In this document: one piece after another, positions 10,424 through 21,947 of the stretch
Position numbering within the stretch: the stretch's first letter is position 1
Layout of the letters: each line of letters starts with the position of its first letter
Assembly: GCA_958352145.1 (NCBI GenBank)
Contig: CATWNM010000008.1
Span: forward strand, 1-64,000
Origin: an uncultured Eubacteriales bacterium
GTDB taxonomy: Bacteria > Bacillota > Clostridia > Oscillospirales > CAG-272
Reading direction: 5' to 3'
DNA length: 64,000 nucleotides
The notes under the pieces: model-generated
Database searches by the model: none
What the model was told of the DNA's origin: nothing
Seen by the model: only the letters and a program-made list of their open reading frames with translations
Made by a program: the position numbers and the translations under genes

Positions 10424-10837
10424 ATGCCAACCTTTAACCAACTCGTTAAAAACGGCCGCGTAAAATCGGTTTACAAATCGAAAGCGCCGGTTCTTCAGCA
10501 GGGTTTCAACACGCTGAAAAACAAGGCGACCGATCAGAGTTCTCCGCAAAAGCGCGGTGTGTGCACGAAGGTGACGACAACTACGCCGAAAAAGCCGAAC
10601 TCTGCGCTTCGCAAAATTGCCAGAGTCAGACTGACGAACGGTATGGAAGCGACCACCTACATTCCCGGAATTGGTCACAATCTTCAGGAACACTCTGTTG
10701 TGCTGATCAGAGGCGGAAGAGTTCGCGACCTGCCTGGCTGCCGTTATCACATCATTCGCGGCACATTGGACGCGCAGGGCGTTGCCAACCGCAATCAAGG
10801 GCGTTCCAAGTATGGCGCCAAGCGTCCGAAGAAGTAA
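10424..10837 (+). CDS. rpsL: 30S ribosomal protein S12
   Basis: This 137-aa decoding-centre protein of the 30S subunit carries the diagnostic segments [35 protein letters not shown] and YGAKRPKK at the C-terminus. The Firmicutes-type 13-residue N-terminal insertion is present. Lys56 equals E. coli K43, the main streptomycin-resistance position, and is unchanged. Residue 101 (codon CGC at 10724-10726) equals E. coli K88 but is Arg. K88R is a classical streptomycin-resistance substitution. AAGGAGGA lies just before the ATG. It is the first gene of the str operon (rpsL-rpsG-fusA-tuf). Confidence 0.99.
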   Translation: MPTFNQLVKNGRVKSVYKSKAPVLQQGFNTLKNKATDQSSPQKRGVCTKVTTTTPKKPNSALRKIARVRLTNGMEATTYIPGIGHNLQEHSVVLIRGGRVRDLPGCRYHIIRGTLDAQGVANRNQGRSKYGAKRPKK

Positions 10838-10998
10838 GAACTGCTTCTGAAAAGCTATGGTACAGTTTGTGCCGTCAAACGAGTGCGTAATATAAATGTT
10901 TATGTACAGCTTATAATACACACCTTGGACGAGCGCTGACGGATTTGTACGAATTCGAGTACCGATGAGATTCATTCTTTATGAAGGAGGGAAGAAAA

Positions 10999-11469
10999 GT
11001 GCCTAGAAGAGGTCAAATTTCCAAGAGAGACGTATTGCCCGATCCTGTGTATAACTCCAAGCTTGTCACCAAACTCATCAACAACATTATGTATGATGGC
11101 AAGAAAGGCGTGGCGCAGAAGATCGTGTACGAGGCGTTTTCGATTATCGAAGCCAAGGAAAGCAAAAGTCCTCTCGAAGTATTCACTGAAGCTCTTGAAA
11201 ATGTTATGCCTGTACTGGAGGTTAAGGCCCGCCGTGTCGGCGGTTCCACCTATCAGGTTCCTATGGAAGTCAGAGCCGAGAGAAGACAGACGCTCGGCCT
11301 GCGCTGGCTGACAGCTTATGCGAGGAACCGCAGCGAAAGAACTATGGCAGAGAAGCTTGCGGCTGAAATCATCGACGCGAAAAACAGTGCCGGTGGCGCG
11401 TTCAAGAAAAAAGAAGAAACGCACAGAATGGCAGAAGCGAACAAGGCTTTTGCGCATTACAGATATTAA
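10999..11469 (+). CDS. rpsG: 30S ribosomal protein S7
   Basis: This 156-aa protein nucleates assembly of the 30S head domain and sits near the E site. It begins [15 protein letters not shown], the normal S7 N-terminus, and contains [12 protein letters not shown] and the [10 protein letters not shown] helix. The start is the GTG at 10999: AAGGAGGG lies at 10983-10991, and the ATG at 10981 overlaps that ribosome site, so the longer reading is wrong. It is the second gene of the str operon. S7 often represses this operon in other bacteria; no such site can be shown here. Confidence 0.98.
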   Translation: MPRRGQISKRDVLPDPVYNSKLVTKLINNIMYDGKKGVAQKIVYEAFSIIEAKESKSPLEVFTEALENVMPVLEVKARRVGGSTYQVPMEVRAERRQTLGLRWLTAYARNRSERTMAEKLAAEIIDAKNSAGGAFKKKEETHRMAEANKAFAHYRY

Positions 11470-11489
11470 GCCGCTAAAGGAGACACAAA

Positions 11490-13571
<2,082 letters not shown>

Positions 13572-13638
13572 CGCAGCTTTCCGGCCGCAGCCGGAAAAAT
13601 CATATTTTAAATAATTATTTTTTAGGAGGATATTAAAA

Positions 13639-14844
13639 ATGGCAAAGCAGAAGTTTGAAAGAACGAAACCCCATGTTAATATCGGTACCATCGGTCACGT
13701 TGACCACGGTAAGACGACACTTACCGCTGCGATCACAAAGTATCTTTCTCTCGGCAATGAGTCGATTGAATTCATGGCATATGATCAGATCGACAACGCG
13801 CCCGAGGAAAGAGCCAGAGGTATCACGATCAACACCAGACACGTTGAGTATGAGACGGCCAACCGTCACTATGCGCACGTTGACTGCCCAGGCCACGCGG
13901 ACTATGTAAAGAACATGATTACCGGTGCGGCGCAGATGGACGGCGCGATCCTTGTGGTTGCCGGTACGGATGGGCCGCTTCAGCAGACCCGCGAGCACGT
14001 ACTGCTTGCCCGTCAGGTCGGCGTTCCTGCCATTGTCGTTTTCATGAACAAGTGCGATATTGTCGACGATGCCGAACTGCTTGATCTCGTAGAGATGGAG
14101 ATCCGTGATTTGCTTTCTCAGTACGATTTCCCAGGCGACGATATTCCGATCATCAGAGGTTCCGCTCGTGAGGCGCTGAACTCTCCTAGCAAGGATCCGA
14201 ACGATCCCGTATACGCACCGATTAAGGAGCTTATGGATGCGGTTGACTCTTATATTCCTACGCCGGACAGAATGAGCGACAAGCCGTTCCTGATGCCGGT
14301 TGAGGACGTATTCTCCATTTCCGGACGCGGTACGGTTGCAACCGGCCGTGTTGAGAGAGGTACGCTGAAGCTTTCTGAAGAAGTTGAAATCATCGGTCTT
14401 ACGACGGAGAGAAAGAAAACCGTTATTACCGGTATCGAGATGTTCCATAAGATGATGGATGAGGCGCAGGCCGGCGATAACATCGGCGCGCTGCTTCGCG
14501 GTATTCAGAAAAATGAAATTGAAAGAGGTCAGGTTCTCTGCAAACCCGGCTCGATCAATCCGCATACCGAGTTCATCGGTCAGGTATACGTTCTCACGGA
14601 GAAAGAGGGCGGACGTCAAAAACCGTTCTTTTCTGGCTATCGTCCGCAGTTCTATTTTAGAACCACGGATGTTACCGGTACGATCAAGCTTCCCGAGGGG
14701 ACTGAAATGTGCCGTCCCGGCGATAACGTAAACATGGACGTTACGCTGATTACGCCGATCGCGATTGAAGCTGGACTTCGTTTCGCTATCCGCGAGGGCG
14801 GCAGAACAGTTGGTTCCGGTGTTGTAACCGAGATTAAGGGCTGA
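13639..14844 (+). CDS. tuf: translation elongation factor Tu
   Basis: This 401-aa GTPase delivers aminoacyl-tRNA to the ribosomal A site. The G motifs are [39 protein letters not shown] and NKCD. Domains 2 and 3 include [13 protein letters not shown] and [14 protein letters not shown]. The Gln equivalent to kirromycin-site Q124 (in QQTREH) is kept. Small departures from consensus ([20 protein letters not shown]) suggest a divergent lineage but not loss of function. AGGAGGAT precedes the ATG. It is the last gene of the str operon. Confidence 0.99.
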   Translation: MAKQKFERTKPHVNIGTIGHVDHGKTTLTAAITKYLSLGNESIEFMAYDQIDNAPEERARGITINTRHVEYETANRHYAHVDCPGHADYVKNMITGAAQMDGAILVVAGTDGPLQQTREHVLLARQVGVPAIVVFMNKCDIVDDAELLDLVEMEIRDLLSQYDFPGDDIPIIRGSAREALNSPSKDPNDPVYAPIKELMDAVDSYIPTPDRMSDKPFLMPVEDVFSISGRGTVATGRVERGTLKLSEEVEIIGLTTERKKTVITGIEMFHKMMDEAQAGDNIGALLRGIQKNEIERGQVLCKPGSINPHTEFIGQVYVLTEKEGGRQKPFFSGYRPQFYFRTTDVTGTIKLPEGTEMCRPGDNVNMDVTLITPIAIEAGLRFAIREGGRTVGSGVVTEIKG

Positions 14845-14858
14845 TTTTGCTTTGGAGT

Positions 14859-14887
14859 AGGAGGAGGCGCTTGCTTCCTCCTATTTT
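14859..14887 (+). terminator. terminator of the str operon
   Basis: AGGAGGAGGC (14859-14868) pairs with GCTTCCTCCT (14873-14882), with one G-U pair, followed by ATTTTC. It comes directly after the tuf stop. The U-run is short. Confidence 0.65.
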
Positions 14888-14921
14888 CATGACGCCGCAG
14901 CGCGGCATATAATGATTTATA

Positions 14922-15032
14922 TATCTTTGGGGAATGGTGTAATTCCATACCGGCGGTTATAGTCCGCGAACACGAATGTGCCGAGCAGGTGTGATTCCTG
15001 CACCGACAGTAAAGTCTGGATGGGAAAAGATA
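14922..15032 (+). ncRNA. FMN riboswitch (RFN element) aptamer
   Basis: The P1 stem is TATCTTT (14922-14928) with AAAGATA (15026-15032). Between them lie the highly conserved RFN blocks: ATACCGGCGGT-type, GTCCGCGA, GAGCAGG...CCGACAGTAAAGTCTGGATGGGA-type (split here into short pieces). A TATAAT at 14908-14913 may be the -10 box. The gene controlled is the riboflavin transporter downstream. FMN binding is expected to favour the terminator that follows. Confidence 0.95.
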
Positions 15033-15062
15033 GCGGCTGTGTATTTATGTGCAGCCGTGGAT

Positions 15063-15092
15063 TCCCCTGCCGTTTGGCAGGGGATTTTTTCT
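15063..15092 (+). terminator. expression-platform terminator of the FMN riboswitch
   Basis: TCCCCTGCC (15063-15071) pairs perfectly with GGCAGGGGA (15076-15084), followed by six T. It lies between the aptamer and ribU, so control is by transcription termination. Confidence 0.9.
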
Positions 15093-15114
15093 CCAAAGAA
15101 TTTTGGAGGTACAT

Positions 15115-15774
15115 ATGACAAAATCGTTTCAGCGCACAAACCGGCTGGTATTGGCTGCCGTGTTTTCTGCAATTGCATATTTATGCATGCTTGTGTTTCC
15201 GATCAAGGTCAGCTTTCTGACGCTGGATATTAAAGATTCTGTAATTGCCATCGGCGCGCTTTATCTTGGGCCTGCGGCAGGGATTTTGATCTCGGCGGTG
15301 GTTGCGCTTGTGGAAATGGTGACGGTTAGCCAGACCGGATTCTACGGATTTTTTATGAATTTTTTAGGATCGGCCGTATTTTCTGCGACAGTCTCTCTTT
15401 TTTACACACGGAAAAAGAGTTTAAACACGGCGCTGCTTGGCTTGACCTGTTCCGTTTTGTCCATGACGGCCGTTATGCTTGTATTTAATTTGATTGTAAC
15501 GCCGGTCTATCTTGGACAGTCGAGGCAGGCGGTAATCGATTTGATTTTACCTCTGCTGCTGCCGTTTAATCTGGGAAAGGGCGTTTTGAATGCCGCTTTG
15601 ACCATGCTTTTGTATAAACCGATTTCGGCTGCGCTCAGCCGTACTCGTTTTTCGCAGAATGCACATACCCATACGCTGAAAAATAAAACTACGTGGATTG
15701 TGGCGGTTTGTTCTGTCTTGATTATTGCGGCTGTTTTGCTGTATTTTTTTATAAAAATGGGCGCAACCGTATAA
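15115..15774 (+). CDS. ribU: riboflavin ECF transporter substrate-binding subunit RibU
   Basis: This 219-aa protein has six hydrophobic segments, as expected for the S-component of an energy-coupling-factor transporter. RibU binds riboflavin and works with the shared EcfA/EcfA'/EcfT module, which is not in this window. The early segment LVLAAVFSAIAYLCM and the internal ALYLGPAAGILISAVVAL match ECF S-components. The decisive evidence is the FMN riboswitch directly upstream. The start is the ATG at 15115 behind TTTTGGAGGT; a start at 15049 would lie inside the riboswitch terminator. The C-terminal tail from about residue 185 adds a further hydrophobic stretch. Confidence 0.93.
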   Translation: MTKSFQRTNRLVLAAVFSAIAYLCMLVFPIKVSFLTLDIKDSVIAIGALYLGPAAGILISAVVALVEMVTVSQTGFYGFFMNFLGSAVFSATVSLFYTRKKSLNTALLGLTCSVLSMTAVMLVFNLIVTPVYLGQSRQAVIDLILPLLLPFNLGKGVLNAALTMLLYKPISAALSRTRFSQNAHTHTLKNKTTWIVAVCSVLIIAAVLLYFFIKMGATV

Positions 15775-15789
15775 ATCACGTGAATATAC

Positions 15790-15818
15790 TTGATTTGCGC
15801 TGCATAATCGTGTAAAAT
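15790..15818 (+). promoter_or_regulatory. sigma-A promoter for the COG2426 gene
   Basis: TTGATT (15790-15795) and TAAAAT (15813-15818) are separated by 17 nt, about 30 nt before the next start codon. Confidence 0.6.
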
Positions 15819-15850
15819 AAATCCAGTATTTCGTTTTACTGGGAGATTGT

Positions 15851-16324
15851 ATGTTTGAGGATATAAGCCATGCCGCCTATACTTTTTTTTGTTCCATGCT
15901 GCCGGTCGTTGAACTTCGGGGTGCCATTCCGCTCGGCGCTTCTCTGGGACTTCCGTTCTGGGAGTGTTTTTTGATCTGTGTGGCCGGCAATCTGATTCCG
16001 GTTCCGATTATTCTTTTGTTTGTTCGTTTCGTGTTGCAGTGGATGAAAAAAATCAAACATTTGGATAAGATTGCGGTATGGGTGGAAAATAAAGCGCATA
16101 AGCATTCGGCTTCAATCGTTAAATACGCCGGATGGGGCTTATTTTTGTTTGTCGCCGTACCGCTGCCCGGAACCGGCGCGTGGACAGGTTCGCTGATTGC
16201 CGCAATGCTGGATATGCGGATGAAAAAGGCGTTCCCCGCGATTTTCGCAGGCGTTTTGGCTGCGGGATTGATCGTCGGCGGCATTTCATACGGTTTTTTG
16301 AATTTCCTTAAATTTTTGCTTTAA
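15851..16324 (+). CDS. COG2426-type small membrane protein (putative small multidrug export protein)
   Basis: This 157-aa polytopic protein begins with an amphipathic stretch containing VELRGAIPLGASLGLP, the family hallmark. A GNLIPVPIILL segment and a conserved FLFVAVPLPGTGAWTGSLIAAML block follow. This architecture is that of COG2426 proteins, annotated as putative small multidrug exporters and distantly like DedA/VTT membrane proteins. The transported substrate is unknown, and the export function has little experimental support. It has its own promoter and is followed 29 nt later by a larger membrane protein gene. Confidence 0.85.
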   Translation: MFEDISHAAYTFFCSMLPVVELRGAIPLGASLGLPFWECFLICVAGNLIPVPIILLFVRFVLQWMKKIKHLDKIAVWVENKAHKHSASIVKYAGWGLFLFVAVPLPGTGAWTGSLIAAMLDMRMKKAFPAIFAGVLAAGLIVGGISYGFLNFLKFLL

Positions 16325-16353
16325 TCAAGCATTTGTGAGTATGGAGGATTGGA

Positions 16354-18000
16354 ATGCGCAGGCGGATTCGAATACAGGGTGAGCAGGCGGGAACGCGCGA
16401 AGATGTAATCGCTTTTTTAGCTGTTTTCTCGTTGATTGCTATACGCTTTTTATACTTTGGTTTTCGATATTTTCCGCAGCTTGACGATTATATTCAGCAT
16501 CATAATTATGCGGCGCAGGGGAATTTGTTTTATAATTGCAAAGTTCTGGGGTTGCTGGCTTCAAGACCTCTGGCCGGCATATTGGACGTTACGCTTTGGT
16601 CATGGCTTTGGGACTGCTCGATCATCGGCGTTTTGTTGATTTGCTCTATGTACGCGCTGTCGGCCTTGGTTTTTAAAAATTTGTTTTCAAAGCTTTTTGG
16701 CACCGGTGCGTTCTTTCTAGTTATATATACGCTGATGCCGTTGGGGATCGAGGGCACCTATTGGATGAGCGCTTCGACAAGGATCGTAACCGGACTTCTT
16801 TTCGTCTCCCTGTCGGCTGATCGTTTTCACAGGTTTTTAGAGCAGGGCGGAAAGCGGGATTTGATTTGGGCGGTTGTCTGTCAATTTGTAACTTTTTGCT
16901 TTTACGAACAGGCGGCTGTGCTCAGTTGCGCGCTCAATTTGATGATTGCGCTGCTGTATGTCCGAAAGAGCGGTTGCCGCTGGCTATGCGCTTTTTCGTG
17001 CGTGTTTTGCGCGGCGCTTTATTTTGGCCTTTGTTCGCTCGCGGGCGACAGCCCGCTGTACAGCGGACGGATGAATTTGATTTGGCCCGTATCGAAATAT
17101 TATTTTGATACGTTCTTACCAGATCTGCTGTCTCAGATGAAATCCGCTTTTTTAGGCGGCGGATTTTATATCCTTGTGTATGGCTTTTTGCGCGGCATTA
17201 TGCGGATTTTTTCCGACGGAGCCTGGCTGTATTGTTTGCTGCTGCTTGTTTTTTGCTTGTTTTTCGCATTTCATTTCAGAAAGGACAAGCTGAAAGGAGA
17301 AGCGCGTTTCCTTTTGCCGCTGCTTTTTGGCATTTTGCTTGCGGCGGCGCCGCTTGCGCCGTTCTTTATTATTGCAAATCCCTGGTTTTCTCTGCGCGGC
17401 ACGGTGTTGAGCTTTGTCGGGATTGCGCTGGTAGCTGATCTTTTGTTGCGCAGGATTACGTTTTCGAAACAAGGCGCGGCTGCTTTCGTAAGCGCGCTTG
17501 TCGCAGCGGTATTCTGTATTTGTTCCGTTTCGGAATTGGCGGATTACAAGGCGACGTATGAGGCGGACAGCCGTGTAGTCAGCGCGGTAGCCAGTCTTGC
17601 GCCGGAATATCCAGGCGGGGGCAAAGTGGCTATTTTGAATGTAGACGATTCGTATGTTCATGAACAGAATTATAAATATCATGAACATGTGACCGGCGTG
17701 ACTGAATCGGACTGGGCGCTGACCGGCGCTGTGCGGTGCTATAATGAAAATCCCAATGAATGGATTACGTATGTCCCGATTTCTCTGTGCAAGCAGCAAA
17801 TTTATCAGAAGTGGGCTTGGGCGACCAAAACAATCAGTTCGATGGACGGCGTATATGTGTATGATTATGAATCCAATACGATCGAACCGCTGGACGTACA
17901 GTATGAAGGTCAGGACTCTTTTTTGCTGTATCGGAAAGACGGCCGCTTTTTCGGCAGAATTGTCGAAGAGGATGGGTGCGGATATTTTTATGCAGAATAA
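16354..18000 (+). CDS. polytopic membrane protein, GT-C glycosyltransferase-like, function unknown
   Basis: This 548-aa protein has about ten to twelve hydrophobic segments over residues 18-400, then a soluble C-terminal domain of about 150 residues. An acidic QLDDY motif sits right after the first membrane segment, the position where GT-C fold glycosyltransferases carry their catalytic acidic residue. The overall plan resembles DUF6056/GtrII-like proteins, which transfer sugars from lipid carriers to surface polymers. I recognise the plan, not a specific family. The soluble domain has no motif I know. It follows the COG2426 gene closely with a GGAGGA ribosome site and may be co-transcribed with it. 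Confidence 0.75.
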   Translation: MRRRIRIQGEQAGTREDVIAFLAVFSLIAIRFLYFGFRYFPQLDDYIQHHNYAAQGNLFYNCKVLGLLASRPLAGILDVTLWSWLWDCSIIGVLLICSMYALSALVFKNLFSKLFGTGAFFLVIYTLMPLGIEGTYWMSASTRIVTGLLFVSLSADRFHRFLEQGGKRDLIWAVVCQFVTFCFYEQAAVLSCALNLMIALLYVRKSGCRWLCAFSCVFCAALYFGLCSLAGDSPLYSGRMNLIWPVSKYYFDTFLPDLLSQMKSAFLGGGFYILVYGFLRGIMRIFSDGAWLYCLLLLVFCLFFAFHFRKDKLKGEARFLLPLLFGILLAAAPLAPFFIIANPWFSLRGTVLSFVGIALVADLLLRRITFSKQGAAAFVSALVAAVFCICSVSELADYKATYEADSRVVSAVASLAPEYPGGGKVAILNVDDSYVHEQNYKYHEHVTGVTESDWALTGAVRCYNENPNEWITYVPISLCKQQIYQKWAWATKTISSMDGVYVYDYESNTIEPLDVQYEGQDSFLLYRKDGRFFGRIVEEDGCGYFYAE

Positions 18001-18012
18001 TTCAAAAGAGTA

Positions 18013-18041
18013 TTGCAAAGAAGCGCGGGTTATGCTATAAT
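18013..18041 (+). promoter_or_regulatory. sigma-A promoter of the metK leader
   Basis: TTGCAA (18013-18018) and a perfect TATAAT (18036-18041) are spaced by 17 nt, directly before the SAM riboswitch. Confidence 0.75.
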
Positions 18042-18052
18042 TGAAAAAAATA

Positions 18053-18138
18053 TCTTATCAAGAGCGGCGGAGGGACTGGCCCTGTGAAGCCCGGCAACCT
18101 ACTGCGTATAGTAAGGTGCCAAATCCTGAGAGATGAGA
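18053..18138 (+). ncRNA. SAM-I (S-box) riboswitch aptamer
   Basis: P1 is TCTTATC (18053-18059) with GATGAGA (18132-18138). Inside lie the S-box hallmarks AAGAG, GGAGGGACTGGCCC, GAAGCCCGGCAACC and AAGGTGCCAAATCC. It precedes metK, whose product makes SAM, so SAM binding should end transcription as feedback control. Confidence 0.96.
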
Positions 18139-18144
18139 TCGCTT

Positions 18145-18173
18145 GCCCTCGGGATTTCCGGGGGCGTTTTTTT
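18145..18173 (+). terminator. expression-platform terminator of the SAM riboswitch
   Basis: GCCCTCGG (18145-18152) pairs with CCGGGGGC (18158-18165), followed by seven T. Confidence 0.9.
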
Positions 18174-18187
18174 GCCGGGGAGGTATC

Positions 18188-19369
18188 ATGAGCAAATATT
18201 TATTTACATCGGAGTCGGTTACGGAAGGGCATCCGGATAAAATATGCGATACGATCTCAGATGCGATACTGGACGCTATGCTGCAGCAGGATCCCGAGTC
18301 CAGGGTGGCCTGTGAGACGTTTGTCACGACCGGTCTTGTGATGATTATGGGCGAGGTAACGACGAGGGCGTCTGTAGATGTATCGGAAATCGCGAGACAG
18401 ACGATCCGCGAAATTGGGTATGATCGTGCGAAATACGGCTTTGACGCCGATACTTGCGCGGTGCTGAGTTCGCTGCATAAACAGTCGCCGGATATTGCAC
18501 TCGGCGTGGACAAGTGCGCCGAGGCGAAAGCGGGCAGTCAAGACGATGGGATGGACATCGGCGCGGGCGATCAGGGACTCATGTTCGGGTTTGCCTGTGA
18601 TGAAACCGAAGAGCTTATGCCGCTGCCGGTTTCACTTGCCCACCGTTTGGCCAAGCGGCTGACTGAGGTGCGAAGGGCGGGGCTGCTCCCCTATCTGCGC
18701 CCGGATGGAAAAACGCAGGTGACGGTCGAATATGAAGATGGAGAACCTATCCGGGTGGATACGGTCGTGGTGTCTTCGCAGCACAGCGAGACGGTGCCGC
18801 TCGAACAAATTCGAGCGGACGTAATCGAGCAGGTGATCCGCGCAGTGGTTCCCGCGCCGCTGCTCGATGCTGATACGAAGATTTATGTAAATCCGACCGG
18901 ACGCTTTGTGATCGGCGGCCCTATGGGCGACACCGGGCTTACCGGCAGAAAGATCATTGTCGATACATACGGCGGTTATTCGCGGCACGGCGGCGGCGCT
19001 TTTTCGGGTAAGGATCCGACTAAGGTGGACCGCAGCGCGTCGTATGCGGCTAGATATATTGCGAAGAACGTTGTAGCGGCGGGGCTTGCAAAAAAATGTG
19101 AGGTTCAGATTGCCTATGCGATCGGCGTGGCGCGTCCGGTTTCGGTTATGATCGATACGTTTGAGACGGGGCGTGCGGAGGACCGGCAGATTGCGCAGAC
19201 GGTGTGCGATTTGTTTGATTTCCGGCCGGCCGCAATTATCCAGCGCTTTGATCTTCGCCGTCCGATTTATAAGCAGACAGCTGCCTATGGACATATGGGG
19301 CGCGAAGATCTGGGGCTGCCGTGGGAAAAGCTTGATCTGGCGCAAAAGCTGAGAAAAGCTGTAAAATAG
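18188..19369 (+). CDS. metK: S-adenosylmethionine synthetase
   Basis: This 393-aa enzyme makes S-adenosylmethionine from methionine and ATP. It shows the N-terminal [15 protein letters not shown] with the ATP-binding His, the loop [12 protein letters not shown], and the Gly-rich P-loop [17 protein letters not shown]. The start at 18188 follows GGGGAGG and begins [11 protein letters not shown] as usual. The reading from 18143 would lie within the riboswitch terminator. It is controlled by the SAM-I riboswitch immediately upstream. Confidence 0.99.
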   Translation: MSKYLFTSESVTEGHPDKICDTISDAILDAMLQQDPESRVACETFVTTGLVMIMGEVTTRASVDVSEIARQTIREIGYDRAKYGFDADTCAVLSSLHKQSPDIALGVDKCAEAKAGSQDDGMDIGAGDQGLMFGFACDETEELMPLPVSLAHRLAKRLTEVRRAGLLPYLRPDGKTQVTVEYEDGEPIRVDTVVVSSQHSETVPLEQIRADVIEQVIRAVVPAPLLDADTKIYVNPTGRFVIGGPMGDTGLTGRKIIVDTYGGYSRHGGGAFSGKDPTKVDRSASYAARYIAKNVVAAGLAKKCEVQIAYAIGVARPVSVMIDTFETGRAEDRQIAQTVCDLFDFRPAAIIQRFDLRRPIYKQTAAYGHMGREDLGLPWEKLDLAQKLRKAVK

Positions 19370-19419
19370 GAATTCCCCCGTGGCAATATCAGGCATATAT
19401 TGTTACGGGGGTGATTTTC

Positions 19420-19734
19420 ATGCTTTCGGATATTTTAGAGGTTTTGTTCTGTGTATTCGCCGTATATGGAATTTACGCAATATTCCGTGAAATATTGCTG
19501 CTGTTTCCAAAAAACGATCATATTTGCACTGCGGCGCGGCTGGACGCGGAAATGGACGAGATGGAAATGCAGGATGCGGTCGTCCGCGCGGAGCATTTGG
19601 CGCAGAAGATGCGTGGCATCGCCGGCACGCCGGTTCTGCTTTGCGATTTGGAAATGGCGGCGGCGCTGAAAAAATATGGATATGCGCTGTATGTGGATGT
19701 AAAAACGCTGGAGGAAGAATGGCGGGAGAAATAA
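19420..19734 (+). CDS. small protein with one N-terminal membrane segment, function unknown
   Basis: This 104-aa protein starts with a hydrophobic helix (ILEVLFCVFAVYGIYAIF). An acidic, Met/Glu-rich middle (ARLDAEMDEMEMQDAVVRAEH) and a compact C-terminal segment follow. I do not recognise the family. GGGGGTG lies 7-13 nt before the ATG at 19420, which is preferred to the GTG at 19411. Its end overlaps the start of recD2 by 16 nt, so translation of the two is probably coupled. This is the only hint of a functional link. Confidence 0.7.
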   Translation: MLSDILEVLFCVFAVYGIYAIFREILLLFPKNDHICTAARLDAEMDEMEMQDAVVRAEHLAQKMRGIAGTPVLLCDLEMAAALKKYGYALYVDVKTLEEEWREK

Positions 19735-21947
19735 AAGAAGAGATACAGGGAACTGTGGAATCGGTAATTTATCGGAATGAAGCCAACGGATATACCATTC
19801 TTGAGGTATTTGCGGAGCAGAAAAAAGAATTGGTAACGGTTGTTGGTTTTTTCCCTTTCGTAGCGGAGGGAGAATCGGTGACCGTGCGGGGCGGATGGGT
19901 GCACCACAGCGAATACGGCAGACAGTTCCGCGCTGACAGCTTTGAAAAGCGGATTCCGGAAGATGCAGATTCCATATTGAAATACTTGTCTTCGGGCGTC
20001 ATCAAGGGGATCGGTCCCAAAACGGCTGCGCGCATCGTCGATAAGTATGGTGCGGATACTTTTGAAGTGCTGAGCGAGCATCCGGATTGGATTGCGGAAT
20101 TTAAAGGAATATCGGCGCGCCGGGCTCTGGAGATCAGCGAGGAGATCCGGCGTCAGATGGGATTTTATAAGCTGTTCGATTTCTGCAAGGATTACTGCAG
20201 CATGACTGTGGCCCTGCGGATCTATCAGGCTTATGAAGACGCTTCCGTTTCGGTGCTGCGTGAAAATCCGTATCGGCTTTGCGGTCGGATTGAGGGGGTT
20301 TCGTTCGAGATCGCCGACCGTATCGCCGCGGATTGCGGTTATGCGAAAGACGGGCAGGCGCGTATCCTTGGCGCGGTTGTACAGATTCTCAAGCGTGCCT
20401 GCGAGGAGGCGGGGCATTCTTGCCTGCCTGTCCGCCGGGTGATCGAACAGGCCGCAGATTGGCTGGAGCTTGCGCCTTCACTGATCGCAGAGCAGGTTCA
20501 ATCTTTTGTACGCAGCAGGGAGCTTGGTTATCTGCATACGGAGGACGGCGGGCTGCTGTATTTAAATACCTATCTTGCCGCTGAAAAAAAGATTGCCGCG
20601 CTATTGCTGCGTCTGGAGGCGTCCTGTGTGCGGTACGACGGCGCGGATATGGAGCCGCTCGTGTACCGTGTGGAGACCGAAAGCCAAATTACGTTTGCAC
20701 CGGCACAGCGCAGGGCGATTTTTGAGGCGGCAAGCCGGGGCGTGACAATTATTACCGGAGGTCCCGGAACCGGCAAAACGACGATTATTCGCGCGCTGAT
20801 TCGGATTTATGAGAGTATGGGCTGCCAGATAGCGCTGGCGGCGCCTACCGGGCGCGCGGCCAAACGAATGAGTGCCGCTACGGCGCATGAAGCCAAAACA
20901 GTCCATCGCCTGCTGGAGGTGGAGTATCGCAGCGAAGATGCGAATACTTCGGTTTTTCAGCGGAATGAGCACAATCTTCTGGAAGAAGATATTTTGATTA
21001 TAGATGAAGTTTCCATGATGGATATGTTCTTGTTTGAAGCGCTGCTGAGTGCGGTTCGTCCCGGCGCGCGGCTGGTTTTGCTTGGAGACAGCGATCAGCT
21101 TCCGAGCGTGGGGGCGGGAAATGTGCTCCGGGATTTGATTGACGGCGGCAGCCTGTATACCGTGCGCCTGACCGACGTGTTCCGCCAGGGCACGGAAAGC
21201 TTGATCGTGACCAACGCGCACCGGATCAACCGGGGCGAGATGCCGGTTATCGATGTGAAGGATAAGGACTTTTTCTTTATTGCGCGGGAACAGGCGGACA
21301 TGCTTGTAGCGACTGTCGTGGATGTGTGCGTCAACCGGCTGCCCAGAACTTTCGGCGTCAGCGCGTTCGACCAGATTCAGCTGCTTACGCCTACCCGAAA
21401 AGGCGCGCTTGGCACGGAGGCGCTGAACAAGCTGCTTCAGGCAAGTTTAAATCCGCCGTCGGACGGCAAACGAGAGCATAAATTTCGAGAGGCCGTTTTC
21501 CGTGAAGGCGATAAGGTGATGCAGGTTCGAAACAATTATGATCTTTTGTGGTATGAAAACGGCGTGGAGCATCATGGCGTCTATAATGGCGACGTAGGCA
21601 CAATCCGCCGGATTGTCGACCGACAGGAATACATGATGATCGATTTTGACGGCCGGGAGGTAAAATATGATTTTAAGCTCTTGGAGGATCTGGAACACGC
21701 CTATGCAATTACGGTACATAAAAGTCAGGGCAGCGAATATCCGATCGTCGTTTTGCCTCTGACCGATTTTGCGCCGGTGCTTATGACGCGCAATCTGCTC
21801 TATACGGCGGTCACGCGCGCGAAGGATATGGTTGTTTTGATTGGCCGTAAAGAAGCGATGCGGCGTATGGTGGAAAACGATCAGGTGCGTGTACGCTATA
21901 CGGGGCTTAAATATTTTCTGGAGGCAAAGCAGCCGTGCGGAAACTGA
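19719..21947 (+). CDS. recD2: ATP-dependent RecD2-type DNA helicase
   Basis: This 742-aa superfamily 1B 5'-3' helicase is of the RecD2 type, which acts in DNA repair and replication without RecBC. In order: an N-terminal OB-like domain, helix-hairpin-helix motifs around GVIKGIGPKTAARIV and EFKGISARRA, the Walker A motif GGPGTGKTT, IIDEVSM (Walker B), GDSDQLPSVGAGNVL (motif III), and AITVHKSQGSEYP with LLYTAVTRAKDMVVLIG. The start at 19719 gives MAGEIKEEIQGTVESV, the usual N-terminus. Longer readings are translations of the upstream gene in another frame. It overlaps comF by 13 nt. Confidence 0.97.
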   Translation: MAGEIKEEIQGTVESVIYRNEANGYTILEVFAEQKKELVTVVGFFPFVAEGESVTVRGGWVHHSEYGRQFRADSFEKRIPEDADSILKYLSSGVIKGIGPKTAARIVDKYGADTFEVLSEHPDWIAEFKGISARRALEISEEIRRQMGFYKLFDFCKDYCSMTVALRIYQAYEDASVSVLRENPYRLCGRIEGVSFEIADRIAADCGYAKDGQARILGAVVQILKRACEEAGHSCLPVRRVIEQAADWLELAPSLIAEQVQSFVRSRELGYLHTEDGGLLYLNTYLAAEKKIAALLLRLEASCVRYDGADMEPLVYRVETESQITFAPAQRRAIFEAASRGVTIITGGPGTGKTTIIRALIRIYESMGCQIALAAPTGRAAKRMSAATAHEAKTVHRLLEVEYRSEDANTSVFQRNEHNLLEEDILIIDEVSMMDMFLFEALLSAVRPGARLVLLGDSDQLPSVGAGNVLRDLIDGGSLYTVRLTDVFRQGTESLIVTNAHRINRGEMPVIDVKDKDFFFIAREQADMLVATVVDVCVNRLPRTFGVSAFDQIQLLTPTRKGALGTEALNKLLQASLNPPSDGKREHKFREAVFREGDKVMQVRNNYDLLWYENGVEHHGVYNGDVGTIRRIVDRQEYMMIDFDGREVKYDFKLLEDLEHAYAITVHKSQGSEYPIVVLPLTDFAPVLMTRNLLYTAVTRAKDMVVLIGRKEAMRRMVENDQVRVRYTGLKYFLEAKQPCGN

